DNA from: Planctomycetota bacterium
Lineage (GTDB): Bacteria; Planctomycetota; Phycisphaerae; Sedimentisphaerales; Anaerobacaceae
Direction: 5' to 3'
NCBI GenBank assembly: GCA_020350405.1
Contig: CP070715.1
Coordinates: 2,591,841-2,631,697 of the forward strand
Length of the DNA: 39,857 bases
The notes under the pieces are model-generated. The model ran no database searches. It was given only the letters and a program-made list of their open reading frames with translations, and was not told the DNA's origin. The position numbers were made by a program, and so were the translations under genes. Below are positions 1-8,393 of this stretch, piece after piece. The number at the start of each line of letters is the position of its first letter. Within the stretch, counting starts at the first letter, position 1.

Positions 1-2
1 AT

Positions 3-3000
3 TTGACGATAAACGAGGCCGGCACAGGCAATATAGAGTTTGCCAGCACGGTCGACAGCGAAGAAGGCAGCAATCACACACTAACGGTAAACAGCGGCGC
101 TGGCGCGACGATCTTCGGAGATGCCGTTGGCAGCGATGCTTTGGACGGGTTGTCTGACGATGAAGGTCTGGGTGCTGTTACGACGAACGCTGCCGGCACC
201 ACCCAGATAAACGGCGGTTCAGTTACGACCACCGGCGACCAGACATATAACGACCCAGTAACCCTTGGCGATAACACAACACTGAATGGCACGAATGTAA
301 CATTTGCCCAGACTTTGGACAGTGATTCAGGTAACTACCGGGGTCTCTACGTTTGGGCCGGCGGCGTTACGAAGTTTAACGGCGCAGTTGGCGCGACCGA
401 CCCTCTTTATTGGCTTTCGACTGATTTCTACGGTTCGACTCAGATTAATGGCGGTTCGGTTACGACCTCCTGGCTACAGCAATACGTTGACCCTGTAACT
501 TTGGGGGCAGATACAACGCTGAACAGCCAGGATGTGCAGTTTTTGAACACATTAAACAGCGACAGCACCAGCACTCCCCGGACCCTCTTGGTTAATTCCT
601 ACATGGAGACGCTATTCGGTTCAACTGTTGGTGGTATAGCTGCGCTTGCATCTCTGACGACTGACGCACCGGGCAGCACTCAGATAAACGGTGGTTTGGT
701 TACGACCACCGGCGACCAGACATATAACGACCCAGTGACTCTTGGTGCGGCTACGACACTGAACGGCACTAATGTGACGTTTGCAAATACGTTGAACAGT
801 GATTCGGTTGCTGCCAGGTCTCTTCTGGTCAACGCCAGCGGCGTGACGAAGTTCCAGGGTCAGGTCGGTGGCATAGACGCCCTTGCGTCTCTGACGACTG
901 ACGCACCGGGCAGCACCCAGATAAACGGTGGTTTGGTTACGACCACCGGCGAACAGGCCTATGGCGACCCGGTAACGCTCGGCGCAGATACAATACTTAC
1001 CGGCGGTAGCGGCAGTCATATAGGTTTCGCCAGTACGGTTGACAGCCAGAGCGGCTCCAATTACAACCTGACGGTATATACACCAGGCGTGACGATGTTC
1101 CTGGGTGAGGTCGGTGGCATAGATGCCCTTGCATCTCTGACGACTGACGCACCGGGCAGCACTCAGATAAACGGTGGTTTGGTTACGACCACGGGCGACC
1201 AGACTTATAACGACCCAGTGACTCTTGGTGCGGCTACGACCCTTAACGGCACTAATGTGACGTTCGCGCAGACTCTGGACAGTGATGATGTTGTTACGGC
1301 GAGGTCTCTTGTGGTTAACGCCAGCGGCGTTACGCAGTTCCAAGGTGAGGTTGGTGGTATAGCTGCCCTTGCATCTCTGACGACTGATGCTCCGGGCAGC
1401 ACTGAGCTTTCAACGAACGTAACCACGACAGGTGCTCAGACTTATAATGATGATGTTGACCTGATGGGCGACGTTATTGCCGAGTCAACCGGCGACGATG
1501 ATATTACGTTTGCGAAGACGGTAGACGGCGGTCATAATCTGACAGTCAATACCAGCGGCAATACGAGGTTCGGCGGTAACGTTGGTTCTGAGACAACTCT
1601 CGTGACTCTGACGACTGATGCCGGAGGGAGAACGTTTGTCGGCGGCGACGTGACGACAACATCAGGTATAACGTTCGGTGACAATGTTTTCGCGGACGGG
1701 ACCGGTTCTCCGCTGGACCAGCAATTGAAGGTTGAGAACGGCCCGCTTACTGCAGAGGGCTTTGTATGGAAAGTGACACCCGGTGACCTTTACCTCTACG
1801 GTAATACCGAGCCCGGTACGGACGCGATAAGCCTGAATAATAATCGCGATTCGGGGTGCCCGCTTTTGGCGTGTTTGCCGGCTGCAAGCACCTGCCTGGG
1901 CAATCTTGAGCTGCTCGCGCCCAATGGTGACATACAAATCAGCGGTGATTTGACAACATTCGGACTTTGTTGTGGCGGAGAGCCGGGACCGAGGGTAACG
2001 CAAAATGGCGGTGATGACGGCTGCGCCTGGTATGACAGGCCTACGGGCGGCGTCTCGGTTATCGCTCAAGACGGCAAGATTTATACTGCCGCTGATAGCC
2101 CGGACCCGGAGGCGGGTGACTATATGCTTAATATCGGCATAGTTGGCAATTCGGACGATGTGAGCCACAGAGTGCGTGTAAACGGCAACGGTGAGAACCA
2201 TGCCGAAGGGCTTGGTGTTGACCTGCCCTGGCTGGACGAAGGCGAAGAAGGCAAAGCAGCCATTGTGGTATTAAGCCGAGAGGATTTGGTCTTTGGTCCG
2301 GATACACAGCTGATAGCCAAAGGTAAATACGATGCTTCTTTTGTTGACGACCGTCCGGGAGTTGATTTCCTGGCTACACCGGACACCTCTATCGGCGGAG
2401 TTGTCAGAGACGAAGGTGATGCGATGGATGTCGCTATATATACCGGAAGCATGGGAACGGAAGAAGGACAAGGCAATGTTCACCTCGACGGCAGGGCAAT
2501 CGACGTTGAAGCCGGCGGGACAATGGTTGTCGATGCTTACGATACGGTAACCTTCGGTGACTTTGACACGTTTGACCTGAGCACCTTTGAAGGCTGTGCA
2601 GACATGGCGTGCGTCCTGATTAAGCTCGCATTGAGATTCCACGGGGATATAGAGGGTATAGACCGTGAAGCGCTTTGTAGTGCCTTCCATGATTACGCAG
2701 ACGGGTATGACGGTGAAAACCTGTTGGAAGACTTCCTCAACGACTACTTTGACGAAGGTGCCTTCTTCAACATCGACAGAATGGAGGTTTGCTCTCGCAT
2801 AACCGAATGGCTGTTCCAGGCGGTGAGTAATGGCAGGCTGCCGTTTGCGGGCGATGCCGCCGCCATAGCGGCCTTTGAGGACTTTATCGGCGGAGAGTAC
2901 GTACTGCGCGGCGCCGGCCTTGGCAACCCCGCCATCACTGACGGGAGGGCCTGGGTGCTTGAGGACCCGATTCTGCCTCCGCCTCTGTATGAAGAGGCAG

Positions 3001-3509
3001 GTCAACCGGCCGAAGAGCAGGAATTCGGAGAGGGCGGCTGTCCCGCTTTGATGAACTGGCTGGCCGGAGAACTTGGGATTGAAGAAGATGAGATTGACGT
3101 TTTTGTAGCCAATACGTTTGCCTATTCTTCGGACATCCAGCCGTGTGAAGCGTGTGCGAGGCTCAAAGAGGCATCTACAATTCTGGAGGATGCCGAGGGT
3201 ACCGGTGTGGCCGGTTTGGTACAGGTTGTTAATGAGTTCGTTGCAACGCCGGCACCTCCATCTGAGGAGCAGATGGCTTCGATTGCTACGGCATTCGCCG
3301 ACCATACTGATGATGGCACGTATTATGCCACAGCCGGAGAATGGATTGATGCTCTCGTAGAGTACGTTGGCATCCTGACCTTTGAGATGGGATACTCAGC
3401 AGAAGAGTCAACGGGGTATGCGAGCAAGTACATCGAGCCTGTGACCGATACGGGTAACGCAAGTCTCATCGCGTACGTTCAGGCTCGCTTAGCAGCGCTT
3501 GGTGGTTAA
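3..3509 (+). CDS. Giant extracellular beta-repeat (filamentous haemagglutinin-like) protein, 5' truncated
   Basis: The frame is open from the first base, so the gene begins upstream and only its last 1168 codons are seen. Residues about 59-560 are Thr/Gly/Asn/Asp-rich repeats of 78-82 residues built around TQINGG-VTTTG-QTYNDPVTLG and LLVN-SGVT-F-G-VGG, typical of beta-helical surface proteins. Residues about 600-830 form a Cys- and Gly-rich non-repetitive part. Residues 994-1168 are a separate alpha-rich domain beginning PLYEEAG and containing GGCPALMNW and DIQPC. The same domain ends most of the product of the next gene. There is no C-terminal membrane helix or autotransporter barrel. A strong terminator follows the stop. 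The role is probably a secreted adhesin or cell-surface structural protein, inferred from composition only. The secretion operon further downstream is a candidate exporter but nothing in the sequence proves that link. Confidence 0.75.
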   Translation: MTINEAGTGNIEFASTVDSEEGSNHTLTVNSGAGATIFGDAVGSDALDGLSDDEGLGAVTTNAAGTTQINGGSVTTTGDQTYNDPVTLGDNTTLNGTNVTFAQTLDSDSGNYRGLYVWAGGVTKFNGAVGATDPLYWLSTDFYGSTQINGGSVTTSWLQQYVDPVTLGADTTLNSQDVQFLNTLNSDSTSTPRTLLVNSYMETLFGSTVGGIAALASLTTDAPGSTQINGGLVTTTGDQTYNDPVTLGAATTLNGTNVTFANTLNSDSVAARSLLVNASGVTKFQGQVGGIDALASLTTDAPGSTQINGGLVTTTGEQAYGDPVTLGADTILTGGSGSHIGFASTVDSQSGSNYNLTVYTPGVTMFLGEVGGIDALASLTTDAPGSTQINGGLVTTTGDQTYNDPVTLGAATTLNGTNVTFAQTLDSDDVVTARSLVVNASGVTQFQGEVGGIAALASLTTDAPGSTELSTNVTTTGAQTYNDDVDLMGDVIAESTGDDDITFAKTVDGGHNLTVNTSGNTRFGGNVGSETTLVTLTTDAGGRTFVGGDVTTTSGITFGDNVFADGTGSPLDQQLKVENGPLTAEGFVWKVTPGDLYLYGNTEPGTDAISLNNNRDSGCPLLACLPAASTCLGNLELLAPNGDIQISGDLTTFGLCCGGEPGPRVTQNGGDDGCAWYDRPTGGVSVIAQDGKIYTAADSPDPEAGDYMLNIGIVGNSDDVSHRVRVNGNGENHAEGLGVDLPWLDEGEEGKAAIVVLSREDLVFGPDTQLIAKGKYDASFVDDRPGVDFLATPDTSIGGVVRDEGDAMDVAIYTGSMGTEEGQGNVHLDGRAIDVEAGGTMVVDAYDTVTFGDFDTFDLSTFEGCADMACVLIKLALRFHGDIEGIDREALCSAFHDYADGYDGENLLEDFLNDYFDEGAFFNIDRMEVCSRITEWLFQAVSNGRLPFAGDAAAIAAFEDFIGGEYVLRGAGLGNPAITDGRAWVLEDPILPPPLYEEAGQPAEEQEFGEGGCPALMNWLAGELGIEEDEIDVFVANTFAYSSDIQPCEACARLKEASTILEDAEGTGVAGLVQVVNEFVATPAPPSEEQMASIATAFADHTDDGTYYATAGEWIDALVEYVGILTFEMGYSAEESTGYASKYIEPVTDTGNASLIAYVQARLAALGG
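177..1700 (+). repeat. Tandem in-frame repeats, about 237-246 bp period
   Basis: Seven imperfect units begin near 177, 417, 651, 888, 1134, 1376 and 1611. The units starting at 651 and 1134 are nearly identical over about 125 bp, differing at only a handful of positions, while the first two and last two are clearly diverged. All units keep the reading frame. Confidence 0.85.
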
Positions 3510-3542
3510 TAGCTGTGACGCTTTAGCGCGATGGTTTATTAT

Positions 3543-3585
3543 GCTTGCCGCTGGGAACAAGCTTCTCAGCGGCAAGCTTTTTTAT
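3543..3585 (+). terminator. Rho-independent terminator
   Basis: A perfect 11-bp stem (GCTTGCCGCTG at 3543-3553 with CAGCGGCAAGC at 3567-3577) with a 13-nt loop is followed by TTTTTTAT. It lies 34 bp after the stop of the repeat protein and separates it from the next gene. Confidence 0.9.
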
Positions 3586-3843
3586 GTCCACAGCTTTTTC
3601 ATTTCTTAGCTTTTTTAGCCAGTGCCTGCCCAGATTGCCAGTGCCTGCGGCTTGGTAGCGTACGGTACTGTAATCCCAGCAGGTCATCTCAGACATACGG
3701 TTTTGTCGTGCAGGTCCGTCGTAACCGTTTCTGAGACAGGAATAATTTTCTGTGAAAAACCTCTAAGAAAGACATGGCTATCGGACCATAACCACAAATA
3801 CAGCTGAATCGGCCGCTTGGTGGCAAGGTGGGGACGTTTAGTA
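3586..3843 (+). other. Intergenic region without a recognisable gene
   Basis: Two short frames here (from 3531 and 3622) overlap the terminator, show no family features and lack convincing ribosome sites. A 12-bp direct repeat GCCAGTGCCTGC occurs at 3618-3629 and 3637-3648. Nothing else is seen. Confidence 0.6.
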
Positions 3844-3872
3844 TAGACATTCAGGTTCAAAATGGGTAGAAT
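3844..3872 (+). promoter_or_regulatory. Sigma-70-type promoter for the 3946 gene
   Basis: TAGACA (3844-3849) and TAGAAT (3867-3872) are each five of six matches to the -35 and -10 consensus, with a 17-bp spacer. Transcription would start near 3879, leaving a leader of about 67 nt. This makes the second exported protein independent of the terminated upstream gene. Confidence 0.6.
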
Positions 3873-3945
3873 AGTGTAATTAGATATGCACGGTTACTGG
3901 TGCTTCAAAAAGGGGTGTTTTTAGCATAATAAGGGGGTACGGACT

Positions 3946-5511
3946 ATGAACCTTTTAAGAAGGTTTTCCATAAGAGACTGTTTTCGGCAGGTCATGCTGT
4001 ATCTGGCGGTGTGCTGTCTGCTCGTGGTGTGCTGTATGGTTTTCAGCATATCACCTTCAGCTATACAGGCCGGGCCAAAGGGCAAAGGGCTGGCCCTGGG
4101 TCATGCTCATGGTAATCCGCATGCTAATCCCCAGCTTAATCCACACGGTAGCCTGAAGGGGGGAGGTGCTTCTCTTCTAAGTGGCGGCGGGCTTAACCCC
4201 GCAGGGATTCAGGTTGGCGCCGGTTCAGGGGCTAAGCAAGGTTTAGGTACTATCGGCACGACGAGCTTTAATACCGGTTCGGTAGCAAATCCAAAAGTGC
4301 ACGTTATATCAGGTGGTGGCAATCAGATGTTTTTCGGCAAGCCGAACAGCAACGTTATTGTTAAGATTGCGTCGCTGCCGCCCAACAGCTCGGCCATAAA
4401 TCAAGTGAAGAATAAATGTGCCGGTCATCCATCCGGCAAGGGGATCGCTCTTGCTGCCGGCGATATCTTTTCCAGCGCTATCGAAAACCTCAATACGTTG
4501 TCAGAGCCGCTGGTTGTACCGGACCCAATCGGCGCAAAAGGCGCCAACCCAGTCCACGGGGGCAGTCATGCCAACAAGGGTGACGGAAACCCGGGCGGCG
4601 GTAATGGTAAGGGCCACTGGGGCCAGGGCAATAGCGGTAATGGCGTAGGTAACATTTGGACAGGCAATCAAGGCCGTGGTGTAGGTGAAGGTATGGCCGG
4701 CGGGCGGAGACCCGAGCCGCCGGAACCACCCGAGCCGCCTGTGCCGCCCAAGAATAATGGGGAAATAAACACCGAGCCGGCACCTCTTTATAGAGAAGCG
4801 GGCCAAGCAGCCGAAGAGGAGGAATTCGAAGAAGGTGGATGCCCTGCATTGATGAATTGGTTTGTTAATGAACTTGAACTCGATGAAGAGAACCAGATTT
4901 CGATAGATAGTGCTTTTACTTATTCAACGGATATACAGCCGTGTGACCTCTCTGCAAGGCTGAAGGACGCAGCCGGAATTTTGGCAGAGCCAAATGGCGT
5001 TGCCGCCCTGGCAGAGGTTGTCAATGAGTTTGTCGCTCCGGAGGCACCAATCTCCGATGAACGGATGGCTATGATTGCGGCGGCACTGGCCGGCCACACC
5101 GATGACGGCACGCACTACGCCGAAGCCTCAAGATGGCTTGATGCGTTAGTGGAATACATCGGAATTCTAAACAACGAGATTGGCTGGCCCATAAGTCGCT
5201 GTGTAGCATTTGTTCTGGACAAGTACGGAAAACCAATAGAAGAAACCGGCGACGTGAATGTCATCGCTTATATCCGGGCACGCCTGACAGGGCTGATACC
5301 CTCTGACGGCAAAGTCCGCGGTAGCGGCGAAGCTCCCGCTTCCGAAAATCCACAGTCCTTGCATGCAAACGAGGGTACAGGGCCTTTCGGCACAGATGCG
5401 GCGATTGCACCTGCCTCTGCTATGCCCATCTACGTTTTCGGTGGTTTGGGAATCTTAGGCGCGGTGGGGGCCGTATTAGTGAGATTGGCCAGTCTGAAGA
5501 AGAATAGGTGA
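3946..5511 (+). CDS. Exported protein with His/Gly/Asn-rich segment and C-terminal membrane anchor
   Basis: This 521-residue protein starts at an ATG preceded by AAGGGGG. Residues 1-42 form a long signal peptide: a basic start (MNLLRRFSIR), a hydrophobic core and an Ala-x-Ala-like end near IQAG. Residues about 43-265 are low-complexity, rich in Gly, His, Asn and Lys, then comes a Pro-Glu spacer (PEPPEPPEPP). Residues 280 to about 457 are the same domain that ends the upstream giant protein (PLYREAG, GGCPALMNW, DIQPC, VVNEFVAP, GHTDDGTHYAE). A hydrophobic helix at about 490-512 is followed by a basic tail, LASLKKNR, which suggests a C-terminal membrane anchor or sorting tail. No PEP-CTERM or LPXTG motif is present. 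I do not recognise a named family. The shared domain and adjacency suggest it works with the repeat protein on the cell surface. Confidence 0.8.
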   Translation: MNLLRRFSIRDCFRQVMLYLAVCCLLVVCCMVFSISPSAIQAGPKGKGLALGHAHGNPHANPQLNPHGSLKGGGASLLSGGGLNPAGIQVGAGSGAKQGLGTIGTTSFNTGSVANPKVHVISGGGNQMFFGKPNSNVIVKIASLPPNSSAINQVKNKCAGHPSGKGIALAAGDIFSSAIENLNTLSEPLVVPDPIGAKGANPVHGGSHANKGDGNPGGGNGKGHWGQGNSGNGVGNIWTGNQGRGVGEGMAGGRRPEPPEPPEPPVPPKNNGEINTEPAPLYREAGQAAEEEEFEEGGCPALMNWFVNELELDEENQISIDSAFTYSTDIQPCDLSARLKDAAGILAEPNGVAALAEVVNEFVAPEAPISDERMAMIAAALAGHTDDGTHYAEASRWLDALVEYIGILNNEIGWPISRCVAFVLDKYGKPIEETGDVNVIAYIRARLTGLIPSDGKVRGSGEAPASENPQSLHANEGTGPFGTDAAIAPASAMPIYVFGGLGILGAVGAVLVRLASLKKNR

Positions 5512-5582
5512 TTGGTTGCCGACAGGTCCGCTCTGTTGGTCCGGTATGCTTTTGCTATGTCAGTAAAAGTGGATATTTTCTC

Positions 5583-6863
5583 TCACTTGATGGTTTTCGC
5601 GACTGGCTCATAAGCAATTTGAGTGCGCGAGCGTATTTTTTCCACGCGCTGCTCGAGTTCTGTCGCCTTTGCCACATTTCCCACCCTTTTATGCAGGTCG
5701 GCCAACGTCTCCAATACATCCGCCACGCTGGGGTGATTTCTGTCAAAAATGCGCTCCAGAGTCTTCAAAGCCCTTGTGCAGAGTTCCTGAGCTTGAGAGT
5801 ACCTACTCTGCTGCACATACAAGCTTGCGAGATTATTAAAGGCCATTGCCGTGCAATCATTATCCGGCCCGAGTGAGCTTTCGAGGACTTTCACTGCCTG
5901 CGTACAAGCCTGCTCGGCTCTTTGATATCTGCCCTGCGAAATATAGAGTGCCCCGAGCATACTCAATACTTTGCCGGTGAGCGGGTGGTCGGTTCCACGT
6001 TTGGCTTGCACTGCGGCCAGCGCTTTGTTAAGGAGCTTGCCAGCCTGGGCATAGTCGCTCTTTGCCCGGCAGATTATGGTCATTGTCAGCCAAGTGGGAG
6101 CTAAAAGATGGTGTTCGGGGCCGTAGATTTGTTCCTGCATAGCAAGAGCTCGATTAATCAAGACGTCGGCTTCAAAGTACCTGCCCTGCAGGGCGTACAG
6201 TCTGGCGACACCAGCAAGCACGCCTGCCGTGTAAAGGTGGTCCGGCCCATAGCTTTTGTTAATTAATTCAATTGCCTCGAGATAACAGCTTTCGGCTTCC
6301 GCATAATTACCTTGCGCGACCAGCAATTTGGCGGTATCTACCTGGAACGGCGCAATGATGGGGTCATCCTTCATGTAATTATGCTTCATGATGGCCAGGG
6401 CCCGGTCCAGAACAAGCTGAGCCCTTCGATATTTAGCCTGGTCTTGATAAGTCGAACCGAGGACCCGCAATGTGTACGCGACATAGGGATGGTCTTTATT
6501 GTAAACTTTTTCCTGCAGTTTCAAGCCTTGTTCACACATTTTTTCCGAGTCGGCAAGCTTGCCTTGATTTTTGTACAGGTAGCCCAGGTCGATGAGACAC
6601 AAACACAGTTCAGAGTCCGAGACGCCGGTTTTTCTTGCGAAGTCCAGTGCTCGTTCTGCAAGCGGCTGTGCCTTTTTGTAATCCCCACAGGCCATGTATA
6701 CCCTTGCCATTGCTCTTAGTGCCTGGCATGAGTAATCGCCTCTGACAGGGTTGGTTGTTCCCGCCGCGATATTCGGCCAAAATGGAGCTGAACCGCAGAT
6801 AACGAAGGCGAGAAGAATTACGATGCCGCACCGTCCGGGAAATTCGGTTCTTATTCGACGCAT
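5583..6863 (-). CDS. Exported tetratricopeptide-repeat protein (kinesin light chain-type TPR)
   Basis: The ATG at 6863 is preferred because AGGA lies 9 bases upstream; a GTG at 6881 in the same frame is less likely. The 426-residue product begins MRRIRTEFPG and then has one hydrophobic segment (IVILLAFVICG), a signal peptide or anchor. The rest is about nine TPR units of 42 residues with the pattern A-x3-Y-x2-A-x8-E and DHP linkers, the spacing seen in kinesin-light-chain-like bacterial TPR proteins. Such proteins are scaffolds for protein-protein contacts; no catalytic domain is present. It is convergent with the exported protein gene. The C-terminus ends in a basic stretch after the last TPR. 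Its partner cannot be told from the sequence. Confidence 0.85.
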   Translation of the reverse strand: MRRIRTEFPGRCGIVILLAFVICGSAPFWPNIAAGTTNPVRGDYSCQALRAMARVYMACGDYKKAQPLAERALDFARKTGVSDSELCLCLIDLGYLYKNQGKLADSEKMCEQGLKLQEKVYNKDHPYVAYTLRVLGSTYQDQAKYRRAQLVLDRALAIMKHNYMKDDPIIAPFQVDTAKLLVAQGNYAEAESCYLEAIELINKSYGPDHLYTAGVLAGVARLYALQGRYFEADVLINRALAMQEQIYGPEHHLLAPTWLTMTIICRAKSDYAQAGKLLNKALAAVQAKRGTDHPLTGKVLSMLGALYISQGRYQRAEQACTQAVKVLESSLGPDNDCTAMAFNNLASLYVQQSRYSQAQELCTRALKTLERIFDRNHPSVADVLETLADLHKRVGNVAKATELEQRVEKIRSRTQIAYEPVAKTIK

Positions 6864-7351
6864 TATAAAATTTCCTAACACTTACCTGTTGAAAAACATC
6901 ACCATTTAAGACCGCCGCTTCGGACCGACAGTAAAGCGGACGGGCTTTTGCGACTCCTGTGATAACCCTCCCTGCAACAGTCCACCCCGTTTTAGACACC
7001 GTTAACTTGGCGGTTGTAATAGGCATCCTCAGGTGGGATGAAGAGCCATACTCAATCCGTGCCAACAAGTCACACAATTTATGGTCGTAAAATTCCAGGC
7101 CCCACTTTAGTCGGAGTTTGGCCGTTTATCGGCCTTATGGCTGTTCGTGCGTTCGTCTCGAATGTAAGCAACTGTTACCCAATTCACAAAGCCGGTGATC
7201 TGAGGAAAAAATATGCTGTTGGCATTATCGGTCTAAATCGGATGACCTCGCGGAAGAATTTGCGGGAATGCTCTGGCGGTTAAGATTGCGCTGCGCAAGA
7301 CACTAGGGAGCCATCGATGGGACGGGTCGATGTTGGGAAGGGCTGCGGTTA
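6864..7351. other. Long intergenic region, no convincing gene
   Basis: About 490 bp. A plus-strand frame from 7038 to 7283 has no recognisable domain and no good ribosome site. A small hairpin (CATCGA/TCGATG, 7313-7333) lies just downstream of the thioredoxin gene, but no T-run follows on either strand. No clear promoter is seen. Confidence 0.5.
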
Positions 7352-8044
7352 TCAAAGTTTGACGCCGAGTTTCTTCCACGTTGCCAGGATATCTTTCTTG
7401 GAATAGAAGCCCACATGCCGGAACAATTCGGTGCCGTTCCTATCGAAAAAAATCTGAGTGGGAATCATTGTGACGCCGTATTTTCGGCCTGCGGCTCTAT
7501 CCTGCCACACATCAATATACCTTATGTGGAATTTATCTTTGTACTTGGCTTTTAACTCGTCGAGTATCGGCACCATCTGCCTGCAAGGCGGGCAGCCCTG
7601 CGAACCAAGCTCCAGCAGCATGGGGAGACCGGAATGGACACCGTCCTCAACGCCGGGCAAACTTTGACTCCACCTGCTGCCGGACCTTTCAAATTCAATC
7701 CTGTCGTGGTGTATTTTAATGACTTTTACATCTTCTATCATATCCTCTTCATGCACTATTTCGCCGTCAACTATGGCCAACGCACTGTCCTGAGAATAGA
7801 CTATCGCTGTTAGTGGTAAGTCTTTTTTTGATACCTCGGGTGCAGCAGCAGCCGGGCGAATGCCTTTTGCCGCTGGCCAAAAATAGTAGGCGGCGCAGCT
7901 GGCAAGGATAACGACCAGGCCCAATAGAAGAACCCGTGGTGACCTGTTACTGTTTTTCTTTCCTGGTGCTTGCCGCATTATGCCTGGTTCGTTCACTATT
8001 TGCTGTTCTGAGGCCCGTTGACTGTTTTGCTCAAAATCAATCAT
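7352..8044 (-). CDS. Membrane-anchored thioredoxin-fold protein
   Basis: The ATG at 8044 follows GGGAGG at a usable distance; an upstream in-frame TTG at 8077 is less likely. The 230-residue protein has a short N-terminal cytoplasmic part, one transmembrane helix (about residues 39-57, LLLGLVVILASCAAYYF) and a spacer of about 80 residues. It ends with a thioredoxin fold carrying a CPPC active site at C151-C154 (GSQGCPPCRQM) and a cis-Pro signature (MIPTQIFFD). A CPPC centre facing the periplasm suggests thiol-disulfide exchange, for example reduction of cytochrome or secreted-protein disulfides. Family knowledge supports oxidoreductase activity; the actual substrate is unknown. It stands alone between the TPR gene and a tRNA gene. 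The secreted proteins at the start of the window are Cys-containing and are possible clients, as an inference only. Confidence 0.88.
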   Translation of the reverse strand: MIDFEQNSQRASEQQIVNEPGIMRQAPGKKNSNRSPRVLLLGLVVILASCAAYYFWPAAKGIRPAAAAPEVSKKDLPLTAIVYSQDSALAIVDGEIVHEEDMIEDVKVIKIHHDRIEFERSGSRWSQSLPGVEDGVHSGLPMLLELGSQGCPPCRQMVPILDELKAKYKDKFHIRYIDVWQDRAAGRKYGVTMIPTQIFFDRNGTELFRHVGFYSKKDILATWKKLGVKL

Positions 8045-8209
8045 TTGCGCACGTGTCCTCCCACGTATATTTACCAAAAGTCACATATTGCTGGTTTTCG
8101 GCAATTCCTGACGTCGGCTTAACGGCAAGTGTTAAGCGGCGGGGCTTGGGGGGAAGATGTGTCGAGGCCGATTCCGATATAGAATCAGCAGCTTTTTGGC
8201 GGTTGGGAG

Positions 8210-8283
<74 letters not shown>

Positions 8284-8296
8284 GAGTACGTCGTCA

Positions 8297-8325
8297 ATCT
8301 TACAATTAGGGGGGTGCTATTGCAA
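8297..8325 (-). promoter_or_regulatory. Promoter of tRNA-Arg
   Basis: On the minus strand TTGCAA (8320-8325), a 17-bp spacer and TAAGAT (8297-8302) precede the tRNA 5' end by 13 bp, the right place for a short 5' leader. Confidence 0.6.
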
Positions 8326-8393
8326 GAAAATTAAGCACGGCTCGTGAGCTCAGGAGGAGAATACACGTTTTGAAGCTGGGCAAAAAGCCGGCC

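Noticed and set aside
621-1343. Minus-strand open frame of 240 codons
   Set aside because: It is the antisense shadow of the repeat protein, and the same holds for 1662-2201 and 2271-3305. Composition mirrors the repeats and no family features appear.
177-1700. CRISPR-like array
   Set aside because: The repeats are about 240 bp, in frame and coding, without unique spacers of uniform short length.
7038-7283. Plus-strand frame of 81 codons
   Set aside because: No recognisable domain, no good ribosome site, and located in a region without supporting context.
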